Shown: positions 34,836 to 44,515, counted from the stretch's first letter. The stretch is 64,000 bases of DNA from an uncultured Anaerococcus sp. (GCF_943908415.1 NZ_CALTSY010000004.1:41693-105692); one strand, 5' to 3'. The notes: generated by a model from the sequence alone, not told the origin. Numbers and translations are program-made.

Positions 34836-36047
34836 TGTGTTTTCTTCCGTTTCTGAAGATGAATCCCTACCACCAGATTCTTCTTCTTCTACTTTCATAT
34901 CTTCTTCTAGAGTTTGATCAGCATCTGATTCTGAATTATCCTGATCTTCTGTATCATCTTCTTGCTCTGTATTATCTTCATCTTCTGTATTATTTTGATC
35001 ATCTTCACTATCAGTATCACTTTTTTCTCTTTGACTTTCATTAGTGATATATTCTTCTTCCTCTAAGATAGCTCCTTCACCCTTATTAAAGATTATATCG
35101 CCAACCTTGGTCTTTAGGCTGATGTCTTTTTTAGCCTTATTATTTTTATTAAATCCATCTTTTATATTCCTATAAGAAATATTGCCTAATATAAAGTTAC
35201 CTACTTCAAGATTTGCCTTAACATTGTAATTATCTATACTATCATCAGCTTTTATAATTATATTGCCAGTTGAGGTTGAAAAGTCTGATTTGGATCCTAA
35301 TTTACTGTCAGTAATCAATATATCTCCAGCATTTGTTGTAAGTTTTGAGTTTAATAGCTCTGACTTTTCTAGGATGATATCTCCTGCTTCATTAGAAACA
35401 TTGCCTCCAAAAAAAGAATTTTCAAAAGTAATGTGTCCACTGCTTACATTAAGATCTAGGTTTTTAACTTCAAGGTCGCTTATCTTTACATCTCCTGCAC
35501 CAATAGTAGCCTTTATCTCATCTATAGGCTTATCCTGTGGCAAGAAAATCCTAACTATTTGGACCTTGTTTTTCATGTTAAGCTCTTTACCTTGGATATT
35601 TGACTTTAGGTTAAGCTCTCCATTATCATAAGAAGCATCTACTGTATATACATCATCTTCTCCCCTATAAAGTTTTGTATACTCTATATAAGGATTTGTA
35701 TTTGATCTTTGGATTCTAACATCTGCTGTTTTAAGATCTATATTGATCTTGCTTACTTCATTTAAGTCAACCCTCATAATGTTGGATCCATTATAAGAAT
35801 TTTCATCTATAACCTTTGAGCTTTGAGAGTCTCCCTTATTAGAATTAACTCTATCATTGATAAAGTATAATAAAGCAGCTATAAGAATAACAGCTATAAT
35901 AGCTATAATTATATTTCTATTTTTATTTCCCCTAGTAAATTTTCTCTTAAATTTACTATCTGGTTCATTTAAAATTTCTTCTAACTCTTCATCGTATTCA
36001 TCGTCTATATTATCTTTTTTGTCATTTTTTATGTTATTATCCACCAT
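34827..36047 (-). CDS. DUF4097-family membrane-anchored beta-repeat protein
   Basis: A 406-residue protein: acidic cytoplasmic N-terminus, basic KFKRKFTRGNKNRN stop-transfer, one membrane helix (about 46-63), then an extracytoplasmic beta-solenoid of repeats such as GDVKISD, GDIILEKS, GDILITDS and GNIIIKAD, typical of DUF4097 adhesin-like proteins. The last about 75 residues are a very acidic, low-complexity Asp/Glu/Ser/Thr/Asn tail. I start at the ATG at 36047 (GGAGAAAATT before it); an upstream GTG would merge with the Shine-Dalgarno. Last gene of its operon. Function unknown; cell-surface stress sensing or adhesion is a guess. Confidence 0.78.
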   Translation of the reverse strand: MVDNNIKNDKKDNIDDEYDEELEEILNEPDSKFKRKFTRGNKNRNIIIAIIAVILIAALLYFINDRVNSNKGDSQSSKVIDENSYNGSNIMRVDLNEVSKINIDLKTADVRIQRSNTNPYIEYTKLYRGEDDVYTVDASYDNGELNLKSNIQGKELNMKNKVQIVRIFLPQDKPIDEIKATIGAGDVKISDLEVKNLDLNVSSGHITFENSFFGGNVSNEAGDIILEKSELLNSKLTTNAGDILITDSKLGSKSDFSTSTGNIIIKADDSIDNYNVKANLEVGNFILGNISYRNIKDGFNKNNKAKKDISLKTKVGDIIFNKGEGAILEEEEYITNESQREKSDTDSEDDQNNTEDEDNTEQEDDTEDQDNSESDADQTLEEDMKVEEEESGGRDSSSETEENTNN

Positions 36048-36453
36048 AATTTTCTCCACTAGCTTTAAACTTATCTGACTGAATTATTACTAAAAATAAG
36101 CTATATATAAAAATCCATACTATGTATGCTATTTTGTATGAACCGTCATTGACAAAGGGGCTTAAAAGTACTTGATAAATCTTTTCATCTAAGCTATTGT
36201 CTAAGAAATATTGTACCATAAATAACAATGTAGTTACATTATAAAAGGCAAGTAGCAAATTTAATATATACTTAGATACCCTGAGATCATTAGCCTTTAT
36301 GTAAGTTGCTGTTAAATAAAATACTATTGAAACTAGTATTGTAAAAATAATTAGACCAGAAGGTTTTATAGCTAAAAATCCTAGTACAGATGATAATACC
36401 AATACTATTGCCTTTATTTCATTATAAATTCTTTCTTTAACATCATCATTCAT
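36037..36453 (-). CDS. Hypothetical four-helix membrane protein
   Basis: A 138-residue protein with four hydrophobic segments (about 14-28, 34-52, 64-84, 105-122) and a charged, short N-terminus. I do not recognise the family. GGAG lies 8 nt before the ATG at 36453. It overlaps truA by 8 bp and the DUF4097 gene by 11 bp, so it is embedded in the operon and probably works with the DUF4097 protein at the membrane. Confidence 0.75.
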   Translation of the reverse strand: MNDDVKERIYNEIKAIVLVLSSVLGFLAIKPSGLIIFTILVSIVFYLTATYIKANDLRVSKYILNLLLAFYNVTTLLFMVQYFLDNSLDEKIYQVLLSPFVNDGSYKIAYIVWIFIYSLFLVIIQSDKFKASGENYGG

Positions 36454-37189
36454 AATCTATACTCCATAAGTAAAGTCCTGATGGACTTAAGGCTGGATTA
36501 GCCCTCTTATCATTTTCTATATCAAAATAGCTTTCAAAATCACTTATACTTAGTCTACCACGTGCAAGTTCGACAAGGCTTCCTACCATTATTCTAACTT
36601 GATTATGTAAAAAGCTGTTGGCCTTAAAGTAAATTATAAGCTTACTATCATCCTCTTCATAGTAGCAGTCATCAATTTTTCTAATAGTGTTTATCTTTAA
36701 ATCCTTATCAGCTCTCATAAAGGCCTTAAAATCATGTTCGCCCTTTAAAATCTCAAGTCCTCTAGCTAATTGTTCTAAGTCTAAGGGATAGCTTACTTCT
36801 TCCATATAATTTCTATAGATAGGATGCATTAGACGAGTCCTATTTATTATATATTTATAAGTCTTACTCTTAGCTGAAAACCTTGCATGAAATGATAAAT
36901 CAACTTCACTAGATTCCAAGGCAAGTATATCATCTGGCAAAAATGGGTCTAGATGGTACTTAAAGGCTTTTGGATTAATATTTGTTGCAGTCAAAAAATT
37001 TATGTACTGGGCGTAGGCATGGACACCAGCATCAGTCCTACCTGCTGCTATTATCCTATTATCCTCTCCCGTAACTTTATTTATAGCTCTTTTTACCTCG
37101 TTTTCAACACTTCGTAATCCTTCTTGATATTGGTAGCCATGAAAATTTGTACCATCATAGGCAATTTTTAATAAAATGTTTTTTACCAT
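36446..37189 (-). CDS. truA: tRNA pseudouridine(38-40) synthase TruA
   Basis: A 247-residue pseudouridine synthase acting on the anticodon arm of tRNAs. The catalytic Asp is in AAGRTDAGVHAYAQ; KIAYDGTNFHGYQYQ and the C-terminal FLHNQVRIMVGSLVELARG are family marks. I start at the ATG at 37189, inside the last codons of ecfT (7 bp overlap); the in-frame ATG at 37219 would lie deeper in ecfT. The ecfA1-ecfA2-ecfT-truA order is widely conserved in Firmicutes. Confidence 0.95.
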   Translation of the reverse strand: MVKNILLKIAYDGTNFHGYQYQEGLRSVENEVKRAINKVTGEDNRIIAAGRTDAGVHAYAQYINFLTATNINPKAFKYHLDPFLPDDILALESSEVDLSFHARFSAKSKTYKYIINRTRLMHPIYRNYMEEVSYPLDLEQLARGLEILKGEHDFKAFMRADKDLKINTIRKIDDCYYEEDDSKLIIYFKANSFLHNQVRIMVGSLVELARGRLSISDFESYFDIENDKRANPALSPSGLYLWSIDYE

Positions 37190-37980
37190 ACAAAGTGCTT
37201 TATGATTACCAAGGCACAAAATCCTAAAAATAAGAAAAGTGTTAAGTAATCTTTTTTCTCCATAAATATTTCATTAAGCTTAGTACGCTCTTCGCCAATC
37301 CTATACATACGTGCTTCCATAGCTGTTGCAAGCTCGTCAGACCTTTTAAAGGAATTTATAAATAAGGGTACAAGTAATGGCACCATAGCTACTGCTCTAT
37401 TGAAAATATTACCAGACTCAAAGTCAGCTCCCCTAGCCATTTGAGCCATCTTTATCTTATTGGCTTCATCAAAAAGTGTTGGTATAAATCTAAGAGATAT
37501 ACTTATCATCATAGCTAGCTCTCCTGCTGGAAAACCAAAGCGTTTTAGAGGAGAGAATAGTTTTTCTAGTCCATCAGTTAATTCCATAGGGCTTGTAGTA
37601 TAAGTTAGTACTGATGTTGACATTATAATTAAAATTAGCCTTAATACTGTAAATAAGGTCCTATAAATACCCTCATCGGATATGCTAAGTGGCCCAATCT
37701 CAACAACTGTATTACCTGGTGTGGTAAATAAGTTAATAATAGCTGTAATTAATATAATAAATAGTAAGGGCTTAAGGGACTTAAATACATTTTTGATTGG
37801 TATTTTTGCAACATAAAGCATCAAAAATAGTAAAATTACAAAGGGAATAAATGTTATAAAGTCATCTACAAAAAATATAGTGATTATATATGCAAAAACC
37901 CCTATGATTTTTACCCTAGGATCTAGTCTATGGATAAAGGTATCAAAGGGCAGATATTGTCCAATAGTTATATTATTCAT
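37183..37980 (-). CDS. ecfT: ECF transporter transmembrane component EcfT
   Basis: A 265-residue membrane protein coupling the two EcfA ATPases to various vitamin-binding S components. LDPRVKIIGVFAYI near the N-terminus and the two Ala-Arg-Gly type coupling motifs (AQMARGADF; AMEARMYR) are visible. I use the ATG at 37980, 6 nt after AGGAG, rather than the GTG at 37983. It overlaps ecfA2 by 8 bp. No S-component gene is in the window, as expected for group II ECF systems. Confidence 0.94.
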   Translation of the reverse strand: MNNITIGQYLPFDTFIHRLDPRVKIIGVFAYIITIFFVDDFITFIPFVILLFLMLYVAKIPIKNVFKSLKPLLFIILITAIINLFTTPGNTVVEIGPLSISDEGIYRTLFTVLRLILIIMSTSVLTYTTSPMELTDGLEKLFSPLKRFGFPAGELAMMISISLRFIPTLFDEANKIKMAQMARGADFESGNIFNRAVAMVPLLVPLFINSFKRSDELATAMEARMYRIGEERTKLNEIFMEKKDYLTLFLFLGFCALVIIKHFVW

Positions 37981-38830
37981 CACTAACTCCTAAATACCTT
38001 GCTAGTTCCTTCACTGCTGCCTCTGTTGTATAAATATCATCAGCTATATCATGGCCCTTTGCCTTATAAGCTCTCATAAATCTTGCAATTTGTGGTATAT
38101 CAAGGCTTATGCTTTCAAGGTCCACCTTATTAAAGGTATCATAAGTACTAGCATCGCTAAATACTTCTCCCTTGTTCATGACAATAACCCTATCTACATA
38201 TTCTGCCACATCCTCCATAGAGTGACTTACTAAGACTATAGTTAGTTCTGGATCATTATTATAAATATCGATTATCTCAGAAAATATTTCTTGCCTGCCT
38301 GCTGGATCAAGTCCTGCTGTAAGCTCATCTAAAACCAAGACTTTAGGATTCATAGATATGATTCCTGCTACGGCCACTCTTCTTTGTTGACCTCCTGATA
38401 TTTCAAAGGGAGATACATCCTTATAGGTCTCATAGTCAAGGCCTACTTTTTCCATAGCTTCCTTAACTCTTATACTAACTTGATCATCAGAAAGTTTCAT
38501 GTTTTTAGGACCAAAGGCTATGTCTTTTTCTATTGTTTCTTCAAATAATTGATGTTCTGGATATTGAAAAACAAGGCCTACCTTAAATCTGATATCCCTG
38601 CGCTTTTGTTTTTCCTTGGTGCTTATTCCATCTACAATCACTTCTCCATGACTTGGAATCAAGAGTCCATTTAGTAATTGAACAAGGGTAGACTTACCAG
38701 AACCTGTCTGTCCTATTAGGCCAATGATCTCATGGCTGCCAATATTTACATTGACATCCTTAAGAGCATATACCTCTCCTGGCATTCCCTCATTATAGAT
38801 GTAATCCACGTTTTTTAATTCAATATTCAT
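37973..38830 (-). CDS. ecfA2: ECF transporter ATP-binding protein EcfA2
   Basis: A 285-residue ABC ATPase: Walker A GQTGSGKST, Q-loop FQYPEHQLFEETIEKDIAFGPKN, signature ISGGQQRR, Walker B VLVLDELTAGLDP and H-loop VSHSM. The PEHQLFEET segment marks EcfA2. Walker B ends in DELT rather than the common DEPT, frequent in this subfamily. It overlaps ecfA1 by 4 bp and ecfT by 8 bp. Confidence 0.95.
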   Translation of the reverse strand: MNIELKNVDYIYNEGMPGEVYALKDVNVNIGSHEIIGLIGQTGSGKSTLVQLLNGLLIPSHGEVIVDGISTKEKQKRRDIRFKVGLVFQYPEHQLFEETIEKDIAFGPKNMKLSDDQVSIRVKEAMEKVGLDYETYKDVSPFEISGGQQRRVAVAGIISMNPKVLVLDELTAGLDPAGRQEIFSEIIDIYNNDPELTIVLVSHSMEDVAEYVDRVIVMNKGEVFSDASTYDTFNKVDLESISLDIPQIARFMRAYKAKGHDIADDIYTTEAAVKELARYLGVSDE

Positions 38831-39648
38831 ATACTCTCCAAGAACTCATCAATGCTTAAGGGTAGCCTATCAAAGATAAGGCCCTTTTCTTTGAGCTCAT
38901 AAGCGACTTCTGTTACTTGAGGAACTGCCAAACCTAGTCTTTTCATCTCATTTACCTTAGAAAATACTTCTCTAGCACTACCTTCTAGGGCTATCTTTCC
39001 CTTATCTAATACTACTATCTTATCGGCTATAATAGCTTCTTCCATGTAGTGGGTAACGTATATAATAGTCTTGTTATAGTTTTTATTTAGCTCTTCTACA
39101 AGTTTTATAACATCTTTGCTTCCCCTAGGATCTAGCATGGCTGTAGGTTCATCAAATATAATATAATCACTCATCATTGCTATGACACCAGCTATAGAAA
39201 CTCTCTGTTTTTGTCCACCTGATAGGTTTGCTGGATTTCTCTTTTTGTAATCACTCATACCTACAAGCTCTATAGCACTATCAACCCTATTCCTAAGTTC
39301 TGGATTAGCTACTTTAAGATTTTCTACTCCAAAGGCAACTTCTTCTTCAACAGTAGTTGCAACCATTTGGTTGTCTGGATTTTGAAATACCATAGAACAT
39401 TTAGCTCGATAATCCCATATTGTATCCTCATCCTTACTATTTAAGTCATCTACCCATATATCTCCTGTAGTTGGAAAAATCTGGGCATTTATTAGCTTGC
39501 CTAAAGTAGATTTGCCTGAACCATTATGGCCTAGAATTGCTATAAAATCGCCCTTATTTACACTAAGGTTAAGACCATCTATAGCAAGATGGCCTTCATT
39601 TTCCTCATTAGCTGGATATCTATAACTTAAATTTTCTATTTTTATCAT
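38827..39648 (-). CDS. ecfA1: ECF transporter ATP-binding protein EcfA1
   Basis: A 273-residue ABC ATPase: Walker A GHNGSGKST, Q-loop FQNPDNQMVATTVEEEVAFG (the EcfA1-type DNQ segment), signature LSGGQKQR, Walker B YIIFDEPTAMLDP and H-loop VTHYM. It forms a heterodimer with EcfA2 to energise vitamin and metal uptake. It follows the L,D-transpeptidase gene by 8 bp. Confidence 0.95.
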   Translation of the reverse strand: MIKIENLSYRYPANEENEGHLAIDGLNLSVNKGDFIAILGHNGSGKSTLGKLINAQIFPTTGDIWVDDLNSKDEDTIWDYRAKCSMVFQNPDNQMVATTVEEEVAFGVENLKVANPELRNRVDSAIELVGMSDYKKRNPANLSGGQKQRVSIAGVIAMMSDYIIFDEPTAMLDPRGSKDVIKLVEELNKNYNKTIIYVTHYMEEAIIADKIVVLDKGKIALEGSAREVFSKVNEMKRLGLAVPQVTEVAYELKEKGLIFDRLPLSIDEFLESI

Positions 39649-39656
39649 AATTTCCC

Positions 39657-41075
39657 TTAGTATAGCATAGCTGGTGAATTATTTGTACTTGACTCATAAA
39701 CCACAACTGGAGTTACATAATCTACATTTTCAAATAATGTCTTTGCAACAGATGGTGGTAGATTAAAGCAACCATGAGATCCTTTTGTAAGGTAGATATC
39801 TCCACCAAAGGAGCTTCTCCATGGAGCATCATGGAATCCTTCACCATCCCATCCTATTGGCATCCAATAAGAAACTGGAGTTTGATAGGATGTTGCACCA
39901 TCAAAGTTTAATCCTCTTAGTGTGGTATTTTGTGCCTTATCTACAATTTGTCCAACGCCGACATTGCTTGCCCATCCATCAACAGGTCTTCCTGAAACAA
40001 AGTCGGACTCTACTATAAGTTCACCATCTTTATAAAACCAGAGGTGTTGGCGTGATATATCTACTTCTACATAAGTGTCATCTATATCCTTGCCATCATC
40101 AGTTCTAACATAGGCTATATTTGCATAAACAGGTTCGACTGTTCCACTTTTTCTGCTATTTATTTGTTCATAAATCTTATCAATCATACCATCATGATCT
40201 AATCTAAATCCATAAACTCCAGGCCCTACAACTATTTCACCTATTCCTGTTGCATTAAACTTACGATTCTTTCCATAAGTGTCAGTCTCACTTGCAAGCA
40301 TATCTACATATTCGCTTACCTTATCATAATTTAATTCAAAAGCAGAATCAACTATATCAAATAAGTCCATTAGAGAGTCTCCCTCTAGTTTAAAATCAAA
40401 TCCATTGAAATCAAACTTAACAGTCATCTCTTGAAGTTTTTTGGCATCTGCTAGAGTATCTTGTAGTTTTTTGGAATCTTTTCTAACTTGTGGACTTATA
40501 TAATAACTATCATCTAGGCTTAGATTTTTATCTTTAGTATTGATACTATCGATGATAGCTTGTTTTAGCTTATCTTCATCAACCTTATTACCTTCAACTT
40601 CTTCCTTGATAGTGTACTCATCATTTTCAAGTACTACAGTGGCATCCTCAGGTTCAGTTATACCATTTACGAGTTCTGAATCATTTATTAATGTATCAAG
40701 CTTATCCTTATCATAGTCAACTTTAGATTCGAAGTTATATTCTTTCTTTTCTCCTGATATTAAAGCATATGGCCATGTGAAAGGATTTTGATCTATAGCT
40801 GCTTCTTTTGGAAGTTCTGACTTATAGTCAATATCTGCTGGGCTTATGCTTAATTTTCTACCATCACGTCCTGTAACTGTTAGTCCAAAGTCATCCGGCG
40901 TTTCTTTTAATACATTGGACTTAGATGCATAGGAAATATCTTTGCCATTAAAATAGCTACCTGGAAGAGCCAGATATGAAAAAATTACAGTACCTATTAA
41001 ATATATAGCGGCTATTATGGAAACAATTATAATTCCAGTGCGCTTTTTATTATCATTGTTTTCTTGTGAAGTCAA
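39657..41075 (-). CDS. L,D-transpeptidase (YkuD) with peptidoglycan-binding domain
   Basis: A 472-residue membrane-anchored cell-wall enzyme: short cytoplasmic tail, membrane helix (about 14-36), a large extracellular region with a PG_binding_4-like repeat, then a C-terminal YkuD domain. Catalytic residues are visible in SHGCFNL, with the upstream His in GFHDAPWR. It would form 3-3 peptidoglycan cross-links or anchor proteins. It is in the same transcript as the ECF genes, 15 bp after the methyltransferase gene; that linkage is probably organisational rather than functional. Confidence 0.9.
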   Translation of the reverse strand: MTSQENNDNKKRTGIIIVSIIAAIYLIGTVIFSYLALPGSYFNGKDISYASKSNVLKETPDDFGLTVTGRDGRKLSISPADIDYKSELPKEAAIDQNPFTWPYALISGEKKEYNFESKVDYDKDKLDTLINDSELVNGITEPEDATVVLENDEYTIKEEVEGNKVDEDKLKQAIIDSINTKDKNLSLDDSYYISPQVRKDSKKLQDTLADAKKLQEMTVKFDFNGFDFKLEGDSLMDLFDIVDSAFELNYDKVSEYVDMLASETDTYGKNRKFNATGIGEIVVGPGVYGFRLDHDGMIDKIYEQINSRKSGTVEPVYANIAYVRTDDGKDIDDTYVEVDISRQHLWFYKDGELIVESDFVSGRPVDGWASNVGVGQIVDKAQNTTLRGLNFDGATSYQTPVSYWMPIGWDGEGFHDAPWRSSFGGDIYLTKGSHGCFNLPPSVAKTLFENVDYVTPVVVYESSTNNSPAMLY

Positions 41076-41090
41076 TATTTACCTCCATAT

Positions 41091-42218
41091 TTACTTCTTG
41101 CTTGGTCTTTTACCGAAGTACTGGTAGAAATCTACCTTTTCTCCTCCGTTATAAAGTTTACGCTTTTTTGAAAGTTTTTTCTTAAAATGTTTGTCAAAAC
41201 TTTCATCGCTAGTTATAAAATATAAGGACCATGTATCCTTATTATTAAAGATATGATTGAGCTTTTTGTATAAATCACTGGTATCAAAGTCTGATAGTCT
41301 CTTACCATAAGGTGGGTTTGTGATAAGTATCCCATAATCGTCTTTTAGTGCAACTGATGAGATATCACGCGTAATAAAGGATATATCTTCCTCTACTCCA
41401 GCATTTATCGCATTGTTTTTAGCAAGGCTTATTGCCCTACCTGATATATCAGACCCTAGAATATTTAACTTCTTGTCATAGTCTATAGATTCTAAGGCTG
41501 ATTTTTTGGCTTGCTTATGATGCTTCTTATCTAAGAAAATAAAATCTTCATAAGCAAAAGACCTATCAATACCTGGTGCAATATTTCTTGCCTTTCTGGC
41601 AGCTTCTATAAGTATAGTTCCTGAACCACAAAAACCATCAAATAAAAATCTATCAGGATTATAGAAGGATAAGTCAACTAAGGCTGCTGCTAGATTCTCT
41701 CTAAGCGGAGCTTTTACCGTATCTTCCCTATATCCTCTTTTGTGTAGTCCCTCGCCAGAGCTATCAATAGCTATTGTTGCCATGTCCTTATTTAGCATAA
41801 CTTCTACATTCACCTTCTCTGCTGATTTAGCAAAGTAAGAAAGCTTATATCTTTTTTGCATTGACTCAATTATAGCTTTTTCACTGATAGATTGGATACT
41901 TCTTAGAGAAAAAAGCTTTGACTTATAAGTCCTTGCATTGACTATGAAGTTGGCATCTTTGGATAGGAAGTCTGGCCAATTTATAGACTTTACTCCTTCA
42001 AAGAGTTCTTCAAACTCCTTTGCCTTAAAAGAAACAAGCTCCAGGTATATCCTATCTGCTTCTCTTAAGTTTATATTCAGTTTTGCTATATCTGATAGGT
42101 CTGCATTTAGCTCTATCATTCCATCACTAACCTTAAAGTCTTCATAGCCCATACCTTGTAATTGCCTTTTTACAAGGGCTTCTAGACCAAAGCTAGTAGT
42201 TATTAAAATTTTAGTCAT
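41091..42218 (-). CDS. THUMP-domain class I RNA methyltransferase (RlmL/YpsC-like)
   Basis: A 375-residue SAM-dependent methyltransferase: N-terminal THUMP-type RNA-binding part (about 1-150), HKRGYR linker, then a Rossmann domain with DGFCGSGTILIEAA and the N6/N2-type catalytic NPPYG. This is the layout of RlmL (m2G2445 of 23S rRNA) and B. subtilis YpsC; the exact nucleotide is inferred. The ATG at 42218 lacks a Shine-Dalgarno, and a TATAAT lies just 6 bp upstream, so the transcript may be leaderless. First gene of the long ecf-truA operon. Confidence 0.88.
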   Translation of the reverse strand: MTKILITTSFGLEALVKRQLQGMGYEDFKVSDGMIELNADLSDIAKLNINLREADRIYLELVSFKAKEFEELFEGVKSINWPDFLSKDANFIVNARTYKSKLFSLRSIQSISEKAIIESMQKRYKLSYFAKSAEKVNVEVMLNKDMATIAIDSSGEGLHKRGYREDTVKAPLRENLAAALVDLSFYNPDRFLFDGFCGSGTILIEAARKARNIAPGIDRSFAYEDFIFLDKKHHKQAKKSALESIDYDKKLNILGSDISGRAISLAKNNAINAGVEEDISFITRDISSVALKDDYGILITNPPYGKRLSDFDTSDLYKKLNHIFNNKDTWSLYFITSDESFDKHFKKKLSKKRKLYNGGEKVDFYQYFGKRPSKK

Positions 42219-42292
42219 ACTATTATTATAACTTTAAAAATATATATTTCATCTTTACTTTAATAATATTTTTTAAAAAATAAATAGTTTAA

Positions 42293-42312
42293 AAGCCAGC
42301 GCTAGCTGGCTT
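42293..42312 (-). terminator. Terminator after the alpha/beta hydrolase gene
   Basis: 8 bp GC-rich stem AAGCCAGC / GCTGGCTT with GCTA loop and a downstream T-rich tract on the minus strand. Confidence 0.7.
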
Positions 42313-42317
42313 ATCTA

Positions 42318-43133
42318 CTAATTTTCTTCTAAAAATCTATACATCTTATCAAACATTATTAATCTGTGCTCATAATTTTTAAAGGAATGATCTGCTCCCT
42401 CTATTTGTTCATATATAGAATGTGGGTATGCCTTATTTAATTTTACATTGGCATCATTAAATACAAGATCATCATTTGTTCCTCTTATTATGAGGACATT
42501 ACCCTTGTATTTACTGGCTTGCTTGTAGATATCTTTTTTAAGAAAATCAATAAGGAAATTCCTGTTTAGCTTAGCCCCTCCTATATCAACATCTTCCATT
42601 TTTCTAAGTTTTCTGACTACATCTAGGGGATGTCCATCTGTACTAGTCTGATCATCATCAAAATATGTTAATGCTGCTACTTTAATGTAGTCAGGATTAT
42701 TCATATCACTTGCTGGTGCAAGAAGTACCATTGCTTTTGGTTTTACCTTATCAGCTATAAGAGTAGAGATTACTCCTCCTAGGGAATGACCCACTAGATA
42801 AATCCTTTTCCTGTCAACATACTCGCGCAACTTAGTAAAGTTATAAATCATTATAGCTTCTTCTTCTTCACGGCTTACTGTCATGTCATAGAAGTCACCA
42901 TCTGATTCATTAGTTCCTGAAAAATCAAATCTAAGAACCACATAGCCACGATCGGTAAGATACTCTGCATTTTGTGTCCTCATCCAGGTTGATCCATTCC
43001 TATCTCCACCAAAACCATGGTACATAATAACAGTAGGATATTTTTTTGAGACATCAAAATTATCTGGTGTATTAACAACTCCTCTAAGGCTTATTCCATC
43101 TTTTTTTATAATTTGTTCATAGATATATTTCAT
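42318..43133 (-). CDS. Alpha/beta hydrolase (esterase-like)
   Basis: A 271-residue serine hydrolase: nucleophile elbow GHSLGG, oxyanion segment MYHGFGGDR, acid residue near GTNDDLVF and the catalytic His in GADHSF. It resembles bacterial feruloyl/cinnamoyl esterase-type hydrolases; the substrate cannot be told. No signal peptide, so cytoplasmic. Its start overlaps the stop of the FAD-dependent gene by one base, forming a two-gene unit. Confidence 0.85.
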   Translation of the reverse strand: MKYIYEQIIKKDGISLRGVVNTPDNFDVSKKYPTVIMYHGFGGDRNGSTWMRTQNAEYLTDRGYVVLRFDFSGTNESDGDFYDMTVSREEEEAIMIYNFTKLREYVDRKRIYLVGHSLGGVISTLIADKVKPKAMVLLAPASDMNNPDYIKVAALTYFDDDQTSTDGHPLDVVRKLRKMEDVDIGGAKLNRNFLIDFLKKDIYKQASKYKGNVLIIRGTNDDLVFNDANVKLNKAYPHSIYEQIEGADHSFKNYEHRLIMFDKMYRFLEEN

Positions 43134-44515
43134 TAATTATCATCTCCATTTATAATTCTAGCCATCTCTACTCCTGATGCAGATGCCTGGGAAAGCGAGT
43201 GAGTCACACCTGAACCGTCTCCTAGACAATAAAGTCCCTTTTGTCTTGTCTGAAACTTATCATCCACATCTACAACTGAGTTATAAAATTTAACTTCTAT
43301 ACCATATAATAGTGTATCAGAGTTAGCCATACCTGGTGCAATCTTATCAAGTTGGTATATCATTTCTATGATATCATCCAGCTGTCTTTTTGGCATTACA
43401 AGAGATAGGTCTCCTGCAGTAGCATTAAGTGTTGGTGTTGTAAATGACTTTGCCATACGCCTTTTGGATGAACGACGTCCTTTTACTAAGTCTCCAAATC
43501 TTTGTAAGATAACACCACCTCCTAGCATATTTGATAATCTAGCTATGGATTCTCCATATTCGTTAGAATCTTCAAATGGTTCTGTAAACCTATTTGTCAC
43601 TAGAAGGGCAAAGTTAGTATTTTGAGTTTGTAAAGCAGGGTCTGTGTATGAATGTCCATTTACAGTTAGGATACCGTTGGTATTTTCTGTAACTACTTGT
43701 CCATAAGGGTTCATACAAAAAGTCCTTACCACATCGTTGTATTGCTGAGTTTTATACATGATCTTTGCTTCATATACTTCATCTGTAATATGTTTAAATA
43801 CTTCAGCAGGTACTTCTACACGTACACCTATATCCACACGGTTTTTCTTAGTAGGGACTTCAAACTTATCACATACTTCTGATATCCACTTAGATCCTGA
43901 ACGACCTGCAGCTAGTACTAAATCTTTAGTAATAAACTTTTCTCCATCGTCAGTTTCTATAGTATATTCTCCATTATTGTAAGCTACATCAGTAACCTTA
44001 GACATAAACTTAAAATCTATTGTATCTTTTACATAGTCATAAATTCTTTGAAGTATAATCTTATTTCTTTCTGTACCAAAATGCCTTACCTTGGCATCTA
44101 GTAAGTGTAAGTCATGTCTTAGAAACTTCGTCTTAAGATCGTTTTTATCTGTTGAATAAAGCTCTAAATCACTGCCTCCATCAAATTCCATTAGGACTGA
44201 GTCCACATATTCCATAAGCTCCATTGCTTTTTTTTCACCAATATATTGATGCAGGTCACCACCAAAGCTAGTAGTTATATTGTATTTACCATCAGATAAG
44301 GTGCCAGCTCCACCAAATCCATACATAATATTACATGGATCACATCCTATGCAATGATCAACCTTGCCATTAGTTATAGGACAGTTTCTACCCCTAACCT
44401 TTCTACCTGCATCTATTACTAAAACTTTCTTTTTCGTATTAAGCTTCTTAAATTCATAGGCCATGAAAGCCCCTGCTGCACCAGAACCAACAACTACAAC
44501 ATCATAATTTTTCAT
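43133..44515 (-). CDS. Uncharacterised FAD-dependent dehydrogenase (COG2509 type)
   Basis: A 460-residue flavoprotein: N-terminal dinucleotide motif GSGAAGAFMAYEF, then a Cys-rich segment (NCPITNGKVDHCIGCDPC) and YGFGGAGTLSDGKYN, an internal VLAAGRSGS, and a C-terminal LYCLGDGSGVTHSLSQA that binds FAD. This matches COG2509 proteins of unknown substrate. The four clustered Cys might bind an Fe-S centre, which is inference. AGG lies before the ATG at 44515. Co-transcribed with the alpha/beta hydrolase. Confidence 0.83.
   Translation of the reverse strand: MKNYDVVVVGSGAAGAFMAYEFKKLNTKKKVLVIDAGRKVRGRNCPITNGKVDHCIGCDPCNIMYGFGGAGTLSDGKYNITTSFGGDLHQYIGEKKAMELMEYVDSVLMEFDGGSDLELYSTDKNDLKTKFLRHDLHLLDAKVRHFGTERNKIILQRIYDYVKDTIDFKFMSKVTDVAYNNGEYTIETDDGEKFITKDLVLAAGRSGSKWISEVCDKFEVPTKKNRVDIGVRVEVPAEVFKHITDEVYEAKIMYKTQQYNDVVRTFCMNPYGQVVTENTNGILTVNGHSYTDPALQTQNTNFALLVTNRFTEPFEDSNEYGESIARLSNMLGGGVILQRFGDLVKGRRSSKRRMAKSFTTPTLNATAGDLSLVMPKRQLDDIIEMIYQLDKIAPGMANSDTLLYGIEVKFYNSVVDVDDKFQTRQKGLYCLGDGSGVTHSLSQASASGVEMARIINGDDN

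Noticed and set aside
34834..35044. Plus-strand open frame opposite the DUF4097 tail
   Set aside because: It is the antisense reading of the acidic low-complexity tail, giving an artificial Leu/Tyr/His-rich peptide.
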